Assembly (NCBI GenBank): GCA_950295325.1 | Contig: OX485804.1 | Coordinates: forward strand, 49,962,429-50,022,428 | Origin: Polytrichum commune | Taxonomy: Eukaryota; Streptophyta; Polytrichopsida; Polytrichales; Polytrichaceae | Length of the DNA stretch: 60,000 nt | Direction: 5' to 3' | Shown here: positions 45,587 to 55,500 of the stretch, piece after piece | Layout of the letters: the number at the start of each line of letters is the position of its first letter | How positions within the stretch are numbered: the stretch's first letter is position 1 | Notes under the pieces: model-generated | Seen by the model: only the letters and a program-made list of their open reading frames with translations | What the model was told of the DNA's origin: nothing | Databases searched by the model: none | Translations under genes and position numbers: made by a program

Positions 45587-45600
45587 ATATGACTATACAT

Positions 45601-46480
45601 GAATGCACAAAAGGGGTACTAATTTGAACTTTGTTAGACTACATATACATATGCTACACAAATTATAACTTGTAGTTATGTACATGTATGGAGGACCTTT
45701 GAAAAATATACAACATTTGTACTTCTATGATAGTATCACTAGACTTTATACGATCTTACTAATCATTGATGATAGGCTTGAAAAAACAAATTGCATTAGC
45801 TTTTATGACATATAAGTTGGAGACTTAGATGCTTATGTGTTCCATCCAAGGGTTTAAAAGCCTTCAATGACATTATTGATAAATGTTGGGTTTTTTGCAT
45901 TATACAAATGATAGGGGTTGATTGTTATTCAAAAGTATATTTGAATACTTATGTTATTGACTATACATATAATGTATTTTTTTATGTGTTCATATTGTCA
46001 CTTGTATTTCTATCATTAGAGTATTATGTAAAATTTTAGATTTTTAGATTTTTTATATATATATGGGAATTTTGAAGTGTGTTCCAAGGAAGGCACCTCT
46101 ATAGAAAATTGGCATACATGTGGGAGGATCAAGTATGTTTTTAGGGCTATTTATTGAAGTCTTTAAAAAATTGGTCCCTATAATTATCAAAAAAGTCTTA
46201 CTTATCATCATTTTCCTCCACCCTACATGTAATTATAAATTCCATAATGGTGTGATAAATTTCACTTTATTTTATTATTAAAGGTAGGGGTTCGGTTTTT
46301 CCTTGTGGTATTGGAGTGGAGTTCCTTATTTGTTGATGTTTGTCACGTAAGGAAACATAGCAAAATACAAGATGTCTTAACAATTTAAAGACGGTGTAAT
46401 TATGTGGTTGAGAAAGCTGTGCAAAATGTCAATGGAAAGAGAAAAAAATTAACCCTAAAAAAACTGTTTTTCTTCTTGTT
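45601..46480. other. A+T-rich stretch, nothing recognised
   Basis: No frame with a recognisable motif. I see only short A/T runs. Confidence 0.45.
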
Positions 46481-46565
46481 TCATCCACAATGAACCAAAA
46501 TTCATCCACACCAAACCAAATTGCATCCACATTGAGCAAAATGTCATCCACAATGATTGAAATTC
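46481..46565 (+). repeat. short tandem repeat, about 22-bp unit, four copies
   Basis: Units are built on TTCATCCACAATGAACCAAAA, with substitutions mainly after CATCCACA. Confidence 0.75.
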
Positions 46566-47629
46566 CATTCATGTTTCCAATAAACCCCCGCTATTTCTTT
46601 AACATAAATTTACTTACCCTCCAAACATACTCATCTTCCAAAAAAAAATTCTAATTATTGTTAGGATATTTTACAAAAGAAGAAGAAGTAAATTAGCACA
46701 ATCTATAGTACCGCATGTTATATAGATTATTTATGGACATTTAACAAAGCCTAATGTAGATTTAAACAAAATATGAATTTTATGTCTTATGAATATATTC
46801 CACCCTATCTTTTCTTGCACGTTGTTTCTATGTAAATCGCCATTCAACTCCCCAAGAGTGTGTTGTGAACACATGTGGTTTTAATGAAACATTGGGCCCA
46901 CTCCACATACCTTTGGGCAGTGCTATACATTCACATACCCCTCTCATCTTGCCATCCGGGATAAACAAAAACATTGGGATCACGTTCCACCTCCAAATTG
47001 ATGGGTTGTGGTTTACCCCTCGTGCATTTGGTCTTCTTCTTCTAGGTGTACCTCCCATAGTCTATATTGTATTACCCCCCTAACCTAATTTGCCTAGAAT
47101 TAAGTTATTCGAGTATGGTAGTGCTTCCAAAATAAGCACTAACCCCAATGAATTCATTTAAAATAAAACTTACACTTATTTCATTCAAAAAAATCCTATT
47201 ATGTAAAAAACTTCCAAAATAAGTGTTTACATTCTACAAGGTATGGACCTCCGGTATTATTTCAAAATGCTATCTTGTATTTTTTATAAAGAAAGCGGCC
47301 ACAATGGACAATGGTGTCACGTGTGGAATGGAGAATGTATGTATGTATGACACATGTAAGTCAATGTGGCGCAATAAAATATAATTCCCGAACACAAACC
47401 CACAATGTGGGCCCTCCAACTCACCTCAATCTCCAAGTAGCAACAATTGTTCAACAATCAAGGACCCACCGAAGTGAAGGTGGAGTGAGGGTAGAATGGA
47501 AGTGGGGTCCATATATACCCATGGGGAGGCGTCAATTGGATGTGACCCTCCCCACCCAACCCATGGATGCCATGTGTGCAGAGGGGGACATGCAATCTAC
47601 ATATCAATTGCTTGCCATGATTCAACTTC
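46566..47629. other. stretch without a recognised gene
   Basis: Overlapping opposite frames at 46,828-47,083 and the frame at 47,311-47,637 show no domain. Simple A+T-rich sequence otherwise. Confidence 0.4.
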
Positions 47630-47980
47630 TAAACTAGATGACTATTGACCAACAATCACCTTGGTGTGTCAACTACTAAAGAACAATCAACTTGGGCTCA
47701 TCAACTTCAACAATAGTGGGTTTTCAAATTAGACGACTGTTAAAGAGCAGTTGCTTGGGCATGTCAACTGCTCATTAGCAATTGACTTGGCGGATGACTG
47801 TTGATGAGAAGTCCATTAAAATAACCAACTACTTCTGAGGAATTGACCTCCCAAGTCAACTACTCTTTAATAGTCAACACACAAGGGGGAATTGTTTTTC
47901 CATAGTTGTCTAGTTTAAAGCCGATTGTTGACGAGCATTCAACTTTGCCATCGATTGCTAGCGAGCAATCGACAATTTAC
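47630..47980. repeat. degenerate minisatellite built on CAACT/AATTGAC motifs
   Basis: About seven diverged units of roughly 45 bp, each containing TCAACTRCT, a short spacer with GCAAT or ACAAT, then TYRACTTGG-like sequence. Some units read in inverted sense (for example GATGACTGTTGA), so parts are self-complementary. Confidence 0.55.
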
Positions 47981-47994
47981 CCCAAGGTCAAAGA

Positions 47995-48005
47995 CCCCCC
48001 CCCCC
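47995..48005. repeat. homopolymer C11
   Basis: Eleven consecutive C on the plus strand, directly after the minisatellite. Confidence 0.95.
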
Positions 48006-49151
48006 TAACATGGCATTTTTGGGTCCATCGTGAAGTTGTCATTATAGGACATGACGCAACGTAACGAACGCTGATTTGAAATCCTTGCAAATGTTGAAGA
48101 TTTGCACAAACTATGTCAAAAATACACAATGTTTGGGGTCACTCTTCTTAACCGGGTGCCTATGTTTGAATAATTTACCCTATACAATATATAAGGACAT
48201 GTGGTGACTTAGTTGCCATTTTGAAGTTTCAAGACAATTGGCCATTGGTGGCAACATGTTAATCAAGGGTGTGGAGATAGTTTGGTGCATCAATTTGTAT
48301 GCACAAGTGCAACAGGCTGGGCCTCAAACTAGTAGAGTGTTTATTGTCGGGACTACCAACTCCGCAAAACATCCAATTGGATTATTCAGTACAAGTATTA
48401 CATGGTTAACAACTTTAGTTTGTGATTGCTAGATGGAATTCAAATCTACTCATTCTTCTAGCAATTATGAATGACGAAGAATGACATTGAGAAATTTGTA
48501 ACCAACATTCATATGCATTTGATAAATCTAGTAAAAATTCAAGCTCTCAAGTTGAAAGCTCAAGTATAAAACGGTCTTGGGTGACTCAACCTCCTACCAA
48601 TGTAAAATACTCCTATCTTCAAGCTCTCGAGAGTCTTAACCTCTCAGTACAAGAATCACATGTCGTTAATATTGCTTTTCAACCACTTGAGGTAGATTTT
48701 AGGTATCCAAATCTATTACACCAATAAATTTGAATACCTAAAACCTACCTCAAATGGCCGGAAACTACAATACATATGATATTGATATTTAGTGTCATAT
48801 GGTATTTAATGTCATTATGGTAACTTTTCAGAAGACACTTCTTATGAATAAGTGAACAAATATTGTCATGGATGATGGTTGAGTTCAACCATTGGCCAAA
48901 ACCCTACCTTCTCTTGTCAGCAACTTGTGATGAAATATTGTCATGGATGATTGAAATTTGGATGAAAAATCACATGGTAAGTAACAGTAATTGCAACACT
49001 GTAAAATCTAAACCCCCACCCCCACCCCCAAAAAAAATTACAAGGAATGACAAATAACGTGGGATTAACATTTAATGTTGGTGACACTATTCCACGGTTT
49101 TCAACTAGTATTGAGCAAGACAATTAGAATCGGTGCTACTAAATACCATAG
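48006..49151. other. stretch without a recognised gene
   Basis: Contains a CAAGCTCTCAAGTTGAAAG segment (48,540-48,660) similar to 54,588-54,715, and a (CCCCCA)n run at 49,013-49,030. No coding exon supported. Confidence 0.4.
48536..48660 (+). repeat. dispersed repeat R5, copy 1
   Basis: TTCAAGCTCTCAAGTT, AAGCTCAAG, CCTCCT, CTTCAAGCTCTC, then TTAACCTCTC. The same order is seen at 54,586-54,715. Confidence 0.5.
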
Positions 49152-49154
49152 TTA

Positions 49155-49190
49155 GGGCCGCTTTACACCTAGAGTCCGGGCCAATTTGTT
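49155..49190 (+). repeat. Harbinger left terminal inverted repeat
   Basis: Begins GGGCCGCTTTACACC right after TTA. It pairs with 52,527-52,562. Similar starts occur at 18,586 and, more distantly, 58,348. Confidence 0.85.
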
Positions 49191-49598
49191 GTGTAAGAGG
49201 CTTGAAATCCTCACTTGTGATTGGTCAAAAGGCTGAAATCGGCCCCAACCCTTTTACACCTAGAGGCCGGGCCGATTTGGTGGTATGAATTTTTTAATCA
49301 AAAAATGGATGGTCTGACACGGCCCGAGCTCACTCAAATGGGTGCACCGAAAATGGAAGGCCAATTCATGGCCTAGGGGCCAATGTCATATTTTAATAAA
49401 AAATATTTTTTCCAATAAAATATATATTTTTTCAGCAAAACAACTCCGTTGGATTATGTGGAAATTTGAACGGCTCTTATGATTCATCGTGACTTCATCC
49501 TCTCTTCTCTCTCTCTCTATCTTTTTTTTTCCTTAGAGTTTTTCTTGCTGAATTTTTTTTGCGCTTACAAGATTGTTGCTACCGTTTCTAGGGTTAGC

Positions 49599-50806
49599 AT
49601 GGAGGGGTCTTTAGAGAAGAGTAGATGGAATTCTAGTGAAGTGTATGAGGCGGTGCAAAGGTATCAAAGTGCTCAAGCTCATGCTTTCCAACCCTATCAA
49701 GCTCCTCTACAAGAACATGGAGGTAGTGTAGGAGTTCCCGAATTTTTTCAACCACCTTGTAGAAATCATATTTCTCCTCCGCCTCCGTTGATTATAGGTA
49801 TGTGTGCAAGTAATTTGAAGAGAAAGACTACGGAAGAGATTGGGGATGAGGATGTCCAGATTATAGCTCCCCTAGCACCAAAGAAAAAATGAATCGCAAC
49901 TTCATAAAAGCCTCGGAAAAAGAACGTGAAGGAGGTGGAAGAAGATGAAGAACTCGGCTCAAAGAACTGGAAGGATCGTGATATGGAGACAATGATTGCA
50001 ATGCGTGGTGAGATGGAACCTTAATTTTTGAAGAACGCAAAGAAACAAGGTAAGATTTTTGCAACCCTAAATTTTTTGAAAAAAAAAGTTCTGATTTCAG
50101 ATTTGGCCAATTTGCCTTTTTAGAGGCCTTCGCCTTCGCCTCTTGGCCCCGAGCCCCCCCTTACCCACCCAATGCTTGTCTCAAGCCTTGGGAGAGAAAA
50201 TTGTGGGTGCTAAGGTTTGATCCCTCTACCTCTCATACGCGAGAAGATGTATCCATCGGAGTACCAACTCTACATTCTTTTCCACCGTGTTCACTTTGTC
50301 TCATATGTAGTAATTAAATTAGAATCATTTTTGTAATTTATCGTCTTTATAACGCTCTCATGTTATGTGCAGGGGTGGATACATGGTTGAAATTACATGC
50401 TCGTTTGATTGCGGTAAATTCTGGACTGAACCGAACTTCCGAGGGTTGCAAAAAAAAATTCAATACCTTGTACAAGTTGTACAAAGAAGACAAGCTGACA
50501 AATAGAATTTCAGAATCAGATCGTCATGCTTGTAAGTTCTATGATTCTTTTGATCAGTGGTGGCATCAAACTGGACCTATAATGAAGCATATGATAGCAT
50601 CCGTTAGTGATTATGTTAGTGTCGAAAACAACACCACAGACAATGAGAATGATTTGCATTCAAAGGACACTCCAATTTCAGCTATGACATCGACACCAAA
50701 TTCAACAATCAAAGTAGACAAGAGGAATTTTCAAGAGCGATGCTATGAAATTTTTGTACAAATGGCGGAAAACAATTCAGTCATAGTGAAGAATTTTGAG
50801 AAATAA
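49599..50806 (+). pseudogene. Harbinger Myb/SANT-like DNA-binding protein gene, two exons, with stops
   Basis: Exon 1 is 49,599-50,049; exon 2 is 50,373-50,806; the intron has GT...TGCAG borders and phase 1. Reading through stops gives 294 residues, typical for the second protein of Harbinger elements, which binds the transposon ends and helps bring in the transposase. The trihelix/SANT-like part spans the junction: WKDRDMETMIAMRGEME, then GVDTWLKLHARL, RTSEGCKKKFNTLYKLYKED and YDSFDQWW. Stops lie at 49,890 (TGA), 49,905 (TAA) and 50,022 (TAA), all in exon 1. I chose the ATG at 49,599 because MEGS... leads into the conserved frame; an earlier in-frame start at 49,479 lies in poly-pyrimidine leader. 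Confidence 0.75.
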
Positions 50807-51189
50807 ATCAATGTTTTATTAGAAAGGGTAGACAGACAAATGGATAGGCTTATAGACAAACTTTAGAATAAATTCTCTTCCGAATCAGATGCATCATGGT
50901 CACGAGGGAAGAGAATTTTTCCCTCCATCATCAAATGGCTTCCCAAAAAGATTGAGCTAGTAATTCATGTGCTTGTATTGCTTGCACTAGCAAGTTTTTA
51001 ATCCTTGTTTCTTTATTTTTTTGTTTCAACAACCTCCACACTCTCATCTTCATCTTCTCATACATCTTCAAATGCATTTACCACAGTTTCTTCAAGGTCT
51101 TCAATTTGCATAGTTCATGCTTCAGCCTCGTCCATTTTCAGGTACCTCCTCATCTCTTTTGCAGCTTGTGTAGCTGCCATAAATATATC

Positions 51190-52334
51190 TACATTTTTTA
51201 GCTGTCCAAGTTGATTTGTATTCTCCCTATGCATGATTTTTTTTTTGCCCATTCATCATCAAATTTGTCTCGGTGTATTATGCACAAGTTGTGAAGACAA
51301 ATGCAAGTAGTGACCTAATTAGGTACATGTCGGAGAGGCATGTCAATTCTTTTCAATAGTATCCTCCACCTCCCTTTCAATATACCAAAAGTTCATTCTA
51401 CTGCCATTCTTGTTGATGATTAGATGAAATTCCAATGCGCCTTTGCTCTAGGTAATCCATCTTTTTCACCTTTGAAAGGAGAGTAGAACCATGGTCTCAT
51501 TGGATAAACAGCATCACCTATAAGTTTGTAAGGCAATAGCTCACATTTCATCATTTTTTTCCCAATATCTGAATTTTGGAACAAAGTCCAATCATGGCAA
51601 CGCCCAGCCCATCCAAAATCGTAATCCCAAAACCTACATTTGCTATCCACTACACCTTGAAATAAAGCTGAATATAAACCTTTTCTACAATAATATGAAG
51701 TAGGTTCTATATGAGGAGCAATGATAGGTATATGACTACCATCAACCGTTCCAATTACATAAGGTAATCTCCTAAGCTCCTCAAACTCGGCTGCAATTTT
51801 ATTCAAGGTAGCTTTAGATTGTTTCTCAATTACTAGTGGTTTTAAATGTTTCTCAATTGCTGCACAAAACTCCCTTACAATGATAGATGCAACACTTTCA
51901 TAAATTCCATAAGTTTCAGCACAACTGCGTAATGAATTACCACTACTAAGTCTATTAAAAGAAAGAGCAATCCGGTTTCTAAGAGGAATGGATGCTCTAA
52001 AATGTGTATCCTTACGACTTAATGATGGAGATAAGACACCGCACAAATAATCAAAAGTTTCGGGAAGTAACCTTGTATGTTGTTTGAATAATTTAACCGA
52101 ATAACATCCAAATAACAATCTGTCCGCAAAAATAATACTCCGGTCATACATCCAAATACTCCGTGTCCTCCTAGACGTACTACTCTCCACAACCATCGTA
52201 GCAAAAACGATTGTCATGGCAGCATAATGTTCATGCAAAGCAATTTTTTGCAAAATTGCAACAATCACCATAACATGTCACACGGCCATGAAGAACACAA
52301 GAGCAACTAAAATCTTCCGTCTATGTTCATCCAT
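51190..52334 (-). pseudogene. Harbinger DDE transposase gene with four in-frame stops
   Basis: The minus-strand frame from ATG 52,334 runs without frameshift to about 51,190. Residues after MDEHRRK lead to a helix-turn-helix-like region (RNRIALSFNRLSSGNSLRSC) and the DDE_Tnp_4 core: GTVDGSHI (first Asp), YSALFQGVVD, FGWAGRCHDWTLF (second Asp), GDAVYP, and AVE(stop)TFGILKGRW, where the catalytic Glu is kept at 51,396-51,398. CICLHNLC closes the domain. Stops are TGA 52,278, TAA 51,420, TGA 51,393 and TAG 51,315. In the active family this enzyme cuts and inserts the element at TWA sites. The long open part (52,271-51,420) has 283 residues. Confidence 0.9.
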
Positions 52335-52526
52335 CTTGTACAAATGACAATGAAAAAAAAGAAAGAGGGGCTGCAATTTTCCTAAATTTATTGAATCAGC
52401 TTGGCTTCTTGGCCCGAGGGCCTTTACATATGGAAAAATTGGCCCCCGTTATAATCTTATTATAATGTGTAGTAGAGGCCGGCCTCCAACCCAAAAAGGC
52501 TCAAATTTTGTGCAATCGGCCTCAAG

Positions 52527-52562
52527 GGAAATTGGCCCGGCCTCTAGGTGTAAAGCGGCCTC
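52527..52562 (-). repeat. Harbinger right terminal inverted repeat
   Basis: Ends ...CTAGGTGTAAAGCGGCCTC, followed by TAA. It is the inverse of 49,155-49,190. Confidence 0.85.
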
Positions 52563-52565
52563 TAA

Positions 52566-55500
52566 GTGTCTACTAACAACCCATGATCCTTGTAGTGCCT
52601 CAAGTGTAAAGGAGGCTGTATGTTATTTGTACTATATACAGTCTAGTACTACATATCGTCGATATCGATTTCCGTTGGCTAATGTTAAGGAATCTTGTAG
52701 TAGCTTTCTCCACTTTGAGAAGGGTCAACAGTCAACACTTTGATTCCTGACGACATCAACAAGTAAAGGTATTCATTCGGTTGCCGAAAGCTGCTAACTT
52801 AACTGCTTATATCTTGTCACTCAAATCTAGGTGTCCATTTCCAAGCTTATTAGGCCCACTTATCTCATGTAACAAATTGAAGGAGGAACATGAGGTAGTC
52901 TACTGACTACGCAATACGCCGACTGCCAAATGCACATGCCCTAATGATACCAACATTTTCATTCAGTTACAACCGTCAAATTGTTGGGGGATTACGTTGA
53001 GAAATAGGTGTTGGCCCACCACTTTTCGTATTGTTATGGTTGGAGATGCTGATGGATTGTGCCAGTTGTGGTTGGTGTGATCAACGCCAGACCAAAGTGT
53101 CTCGTTGCAAGTTTCCAGCCGTCTTTAGAGTTGGCCCATGAGTCATGTGGAGACAAGTAACTTAACTATACCACATTCTTTTTGAAACTTTTTTGTCGAC
53201 ATTGTACAGATATTATATACAATTATGAACCTTGATTGTTGTTGTCCTCACTTGGAAGACTTTCGGTGGCTAAGGTAGACGTGTCTCAAGTGCACAATAC
53301 CCATTCTAAAGGACTCATATTTTGGAGGTATTTGCCAAAGTGTGTGAAGGAGATAGAAGATATCTGATATCATAACATGATTCAACACTAGGGTGCTTCA
53401 CCTTTAGTGCCGGGAGTTTTGGAAGCATCGTGTCCCATTTATGTTGGGCCACCCTTGCAAGATGAATAGTGTTCGACCTTAGTAGTGTTCACTTTACAAA
53501 GGCCATCTGACAGATGAACCATTGGTTACCCAACAATAATATAAATTCAAACAAAAAAAAAATGTAAGTTAGCCAACCAATCTCCATGTGGCATGGGGCC
53601 TAGCACACACATTATCAGTTGCTGCTAACATATGGACAACTTTGCAGAGGATTTGTGGGGTGGATTCACGGCCATCTATTAGGCTTCCCCATTTAGAAAA
53701 GGAACCACGACCTATAGCGTGAGTAATGCTATGAGTGACCAATTTGGAATTCGTGGGGAAATTTGTTATAGTTTCTTAACACAAGATCTTTTGCCCATAA
53801 TTAACAAAGTAGCCTCCCCTCCCAAGCCCATCCATGGAAAACGCTTTTTGTTGTTTAATGTACACTCCATGTCACTCCCATTTTGACATGCCACGCATTT
53901 GGGCCATTCATTCACCTCAAATAGATTATATGAGAAACTTGTGCAATTTTGAAATCAAATCCTAAAATGTAGGTGAATAACACAAGAAAAAAAGCTTATT
54001 GAGTGTGCATCTACTTTCAAACAGTGTTTCAAGCATTCATGAAATTCATTGTATGGTAGGTCTCATGCATTTTTTATCACACCCTATACTAAATATGATT
54101 TTGGACGGTGAGTGACAACTTGATGATGTTGACCATCACAAATCATCCTTGAAGTAGATATTGAAGTAACGTTAGCGGAGGTGTTAGATTAAGAAACATC
54201 TTAGTAGTGAAGACATAAGTTCATGAATTTAGGGCCCCTGTTGGCACAAGAACTTGAGTTGAGAGGTAGAACTTGTAATGTTTGAGAATTTGATACTAAA
54301 GGTTTTCAAGCTTTCATCCAAAGCTCAAACCATTGAGAGCTACACCAATGGTTTGAACAAGTGTAAAGTGGCCATGATCAAAATGCGATGGAAAGAAATG
54401 ATACTAAACAAAGGGGAATTCCTAGTGAACCAAAGAATGCTTGAAAGTCCATTGGCTTGGACCCACAACAAAAGCTCAGACTCTCAACATTCCTAAATGA
54501 CCTTCACGAAGTAACTTAGGATTTTGACCAAGAGTTTGTTGTAGTTGTTTGTCATGAGATGCATCAAGAAACAAATTAAAAAGTTCAAGCTCTCAAGTTC
54601 AAAACTCAAGGGTAAATTGAATTTTAGTGAAGAAGCATGCGTAAGAAGTCCCGCCAATGAGAAGCCTCCTTTCTTCAAGCTTTCAATCTTTGAACTCTCA
54701 ACCTCTCTAGTTTAAAGGAGGTGTTGTTACAAAAGTTGCATGTGGCAATAAAGCCTCTTGTCCTCATGATTCTTGGCATGAGTTTTATTCTGCCTCATCC
54801 AATTAAGAATGCTAGAGTGACATTCGAACTACCAATTTTGATGAAAATAAATTGAAAATATTTGATTGTGGTCCAAAACCATTATATAAATGAAGAAATC
54901 CATGTTAAATTCTCATATGCACCCAAAAAAATGCATTATGGAATTCTCTATGTTTTTCATTTATATATATAGTCATCTTTTGATCAAATCAACTACTTGA
55001 ACCATTCTATTATCACCATGAATTCGGGATTTGTTGCCACTTGCACATAATTGATTGGGATAGCATGTGGGGTGGGGTTCCATGCCAAACTCATGGTGAC
55101 GAGAGGGCACTAAGTTTGAGGATTACTCTATACTAACAAAATAGAACATATGTATAAATCTTAGTACACTAGCCAATAACATTTGCATTCTAGTCTCAAA
55201 TTATAATAGCTTGCCAACGTAAGATTGTAAACTTACTCAAGGTTTATAATTTTTATTATGAAGCCTTTAATAAATAAAATCAACATTTGATGAAGTAGAA
55301 CTAATTCATATTGTTTGCATTTTCTTTAGTTTTTATTATTGAGCAACGGATTTCCAGTTTCAAGGATAAAAATTATAATCACAACAAGACCCCTTCACTC
55401 AACTCCAAGCGTAGTTCAAATGAGATATCCGGGAGAGGAATGGAGTCCACTTTGTTTCCACTTTCCAAACTCATGAGTTTACACTGCCTTTGTAAAGTAC

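Larger units (their letters stand above)
43455..45600 (-). mobile_element. decayed retroelement: methyltransferase-like block, RNase H, zinc knuckle, C-terminal domain
   Basis: One protein can be followed on the minus strand from about 45,600 down to 43,455 through several stops and at least one frameshift. In order: a block at 45,586-45,090; an RNase H domain at about 44,900-44,430; a zinc knuckle with LITCPICNSPN...TWLHVLLKCKQ near 44,090-44,020; and a conserved-looking tail at 43,751-43,455 (EIHIIAIQYAMSMVLHKRRI). RNase H followed by a CCHC-like knuckle is the arrangement at the C-terminus of some non-LTR retrotransposons. No reverse transcriptase is visible above 45,600, so this is a truncated copy or a different kind of element. 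No LTRs or target duplication were found. Confidence 0.6.
49155..52562. mobile_element. full-length PIF/Harbinger DNA transposon, inactivated
   Basis: Left end GGGCCGCTTTACACCTAGAG; the reverse complement of the right end is G(A)GGCCGCTTTACACCTAGAG. The inverted repeats are about 35 bp, with roughly two mismatches and one indel, and end GGGCCAATTT on both sides. Flanks are TTA (49,152-49,154) and TAA (52,563-52,565), the trinucleotides used by this superfamily, although not identical on the same strand. A second copy of the terminal motif (TTTACACCTAGAGGCCGGGC) sits inside the left end at 49,251-49,271. Inside are the two genes expected: a Myb/SANT-like protein (plus) and a DDE transposase (minus), converging. 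Both carry stop codons but few or no frameshifts. It is an old but structurally complete copy. Confidence 0.9.

Noticed and set aside
49861-50064. Minus-strand frame inside the Harbinger Myb gene
   Set aside because: It lies opposite the conserved trihelix-coding strand and has no motif.
51005-51214. Plus-strand Ser-rich frame
   Set aside because: It is the antisense of the transposase C-terminal tail; the minus strand reads an acidic tail such as KEMRRYLKMDEAEA.
54230-54260. Possible transposon tip TTAGGGCCCCTGTTGGCACA
   Set aside because: No inverted partner or target duplication found downstream within about 600 bp.
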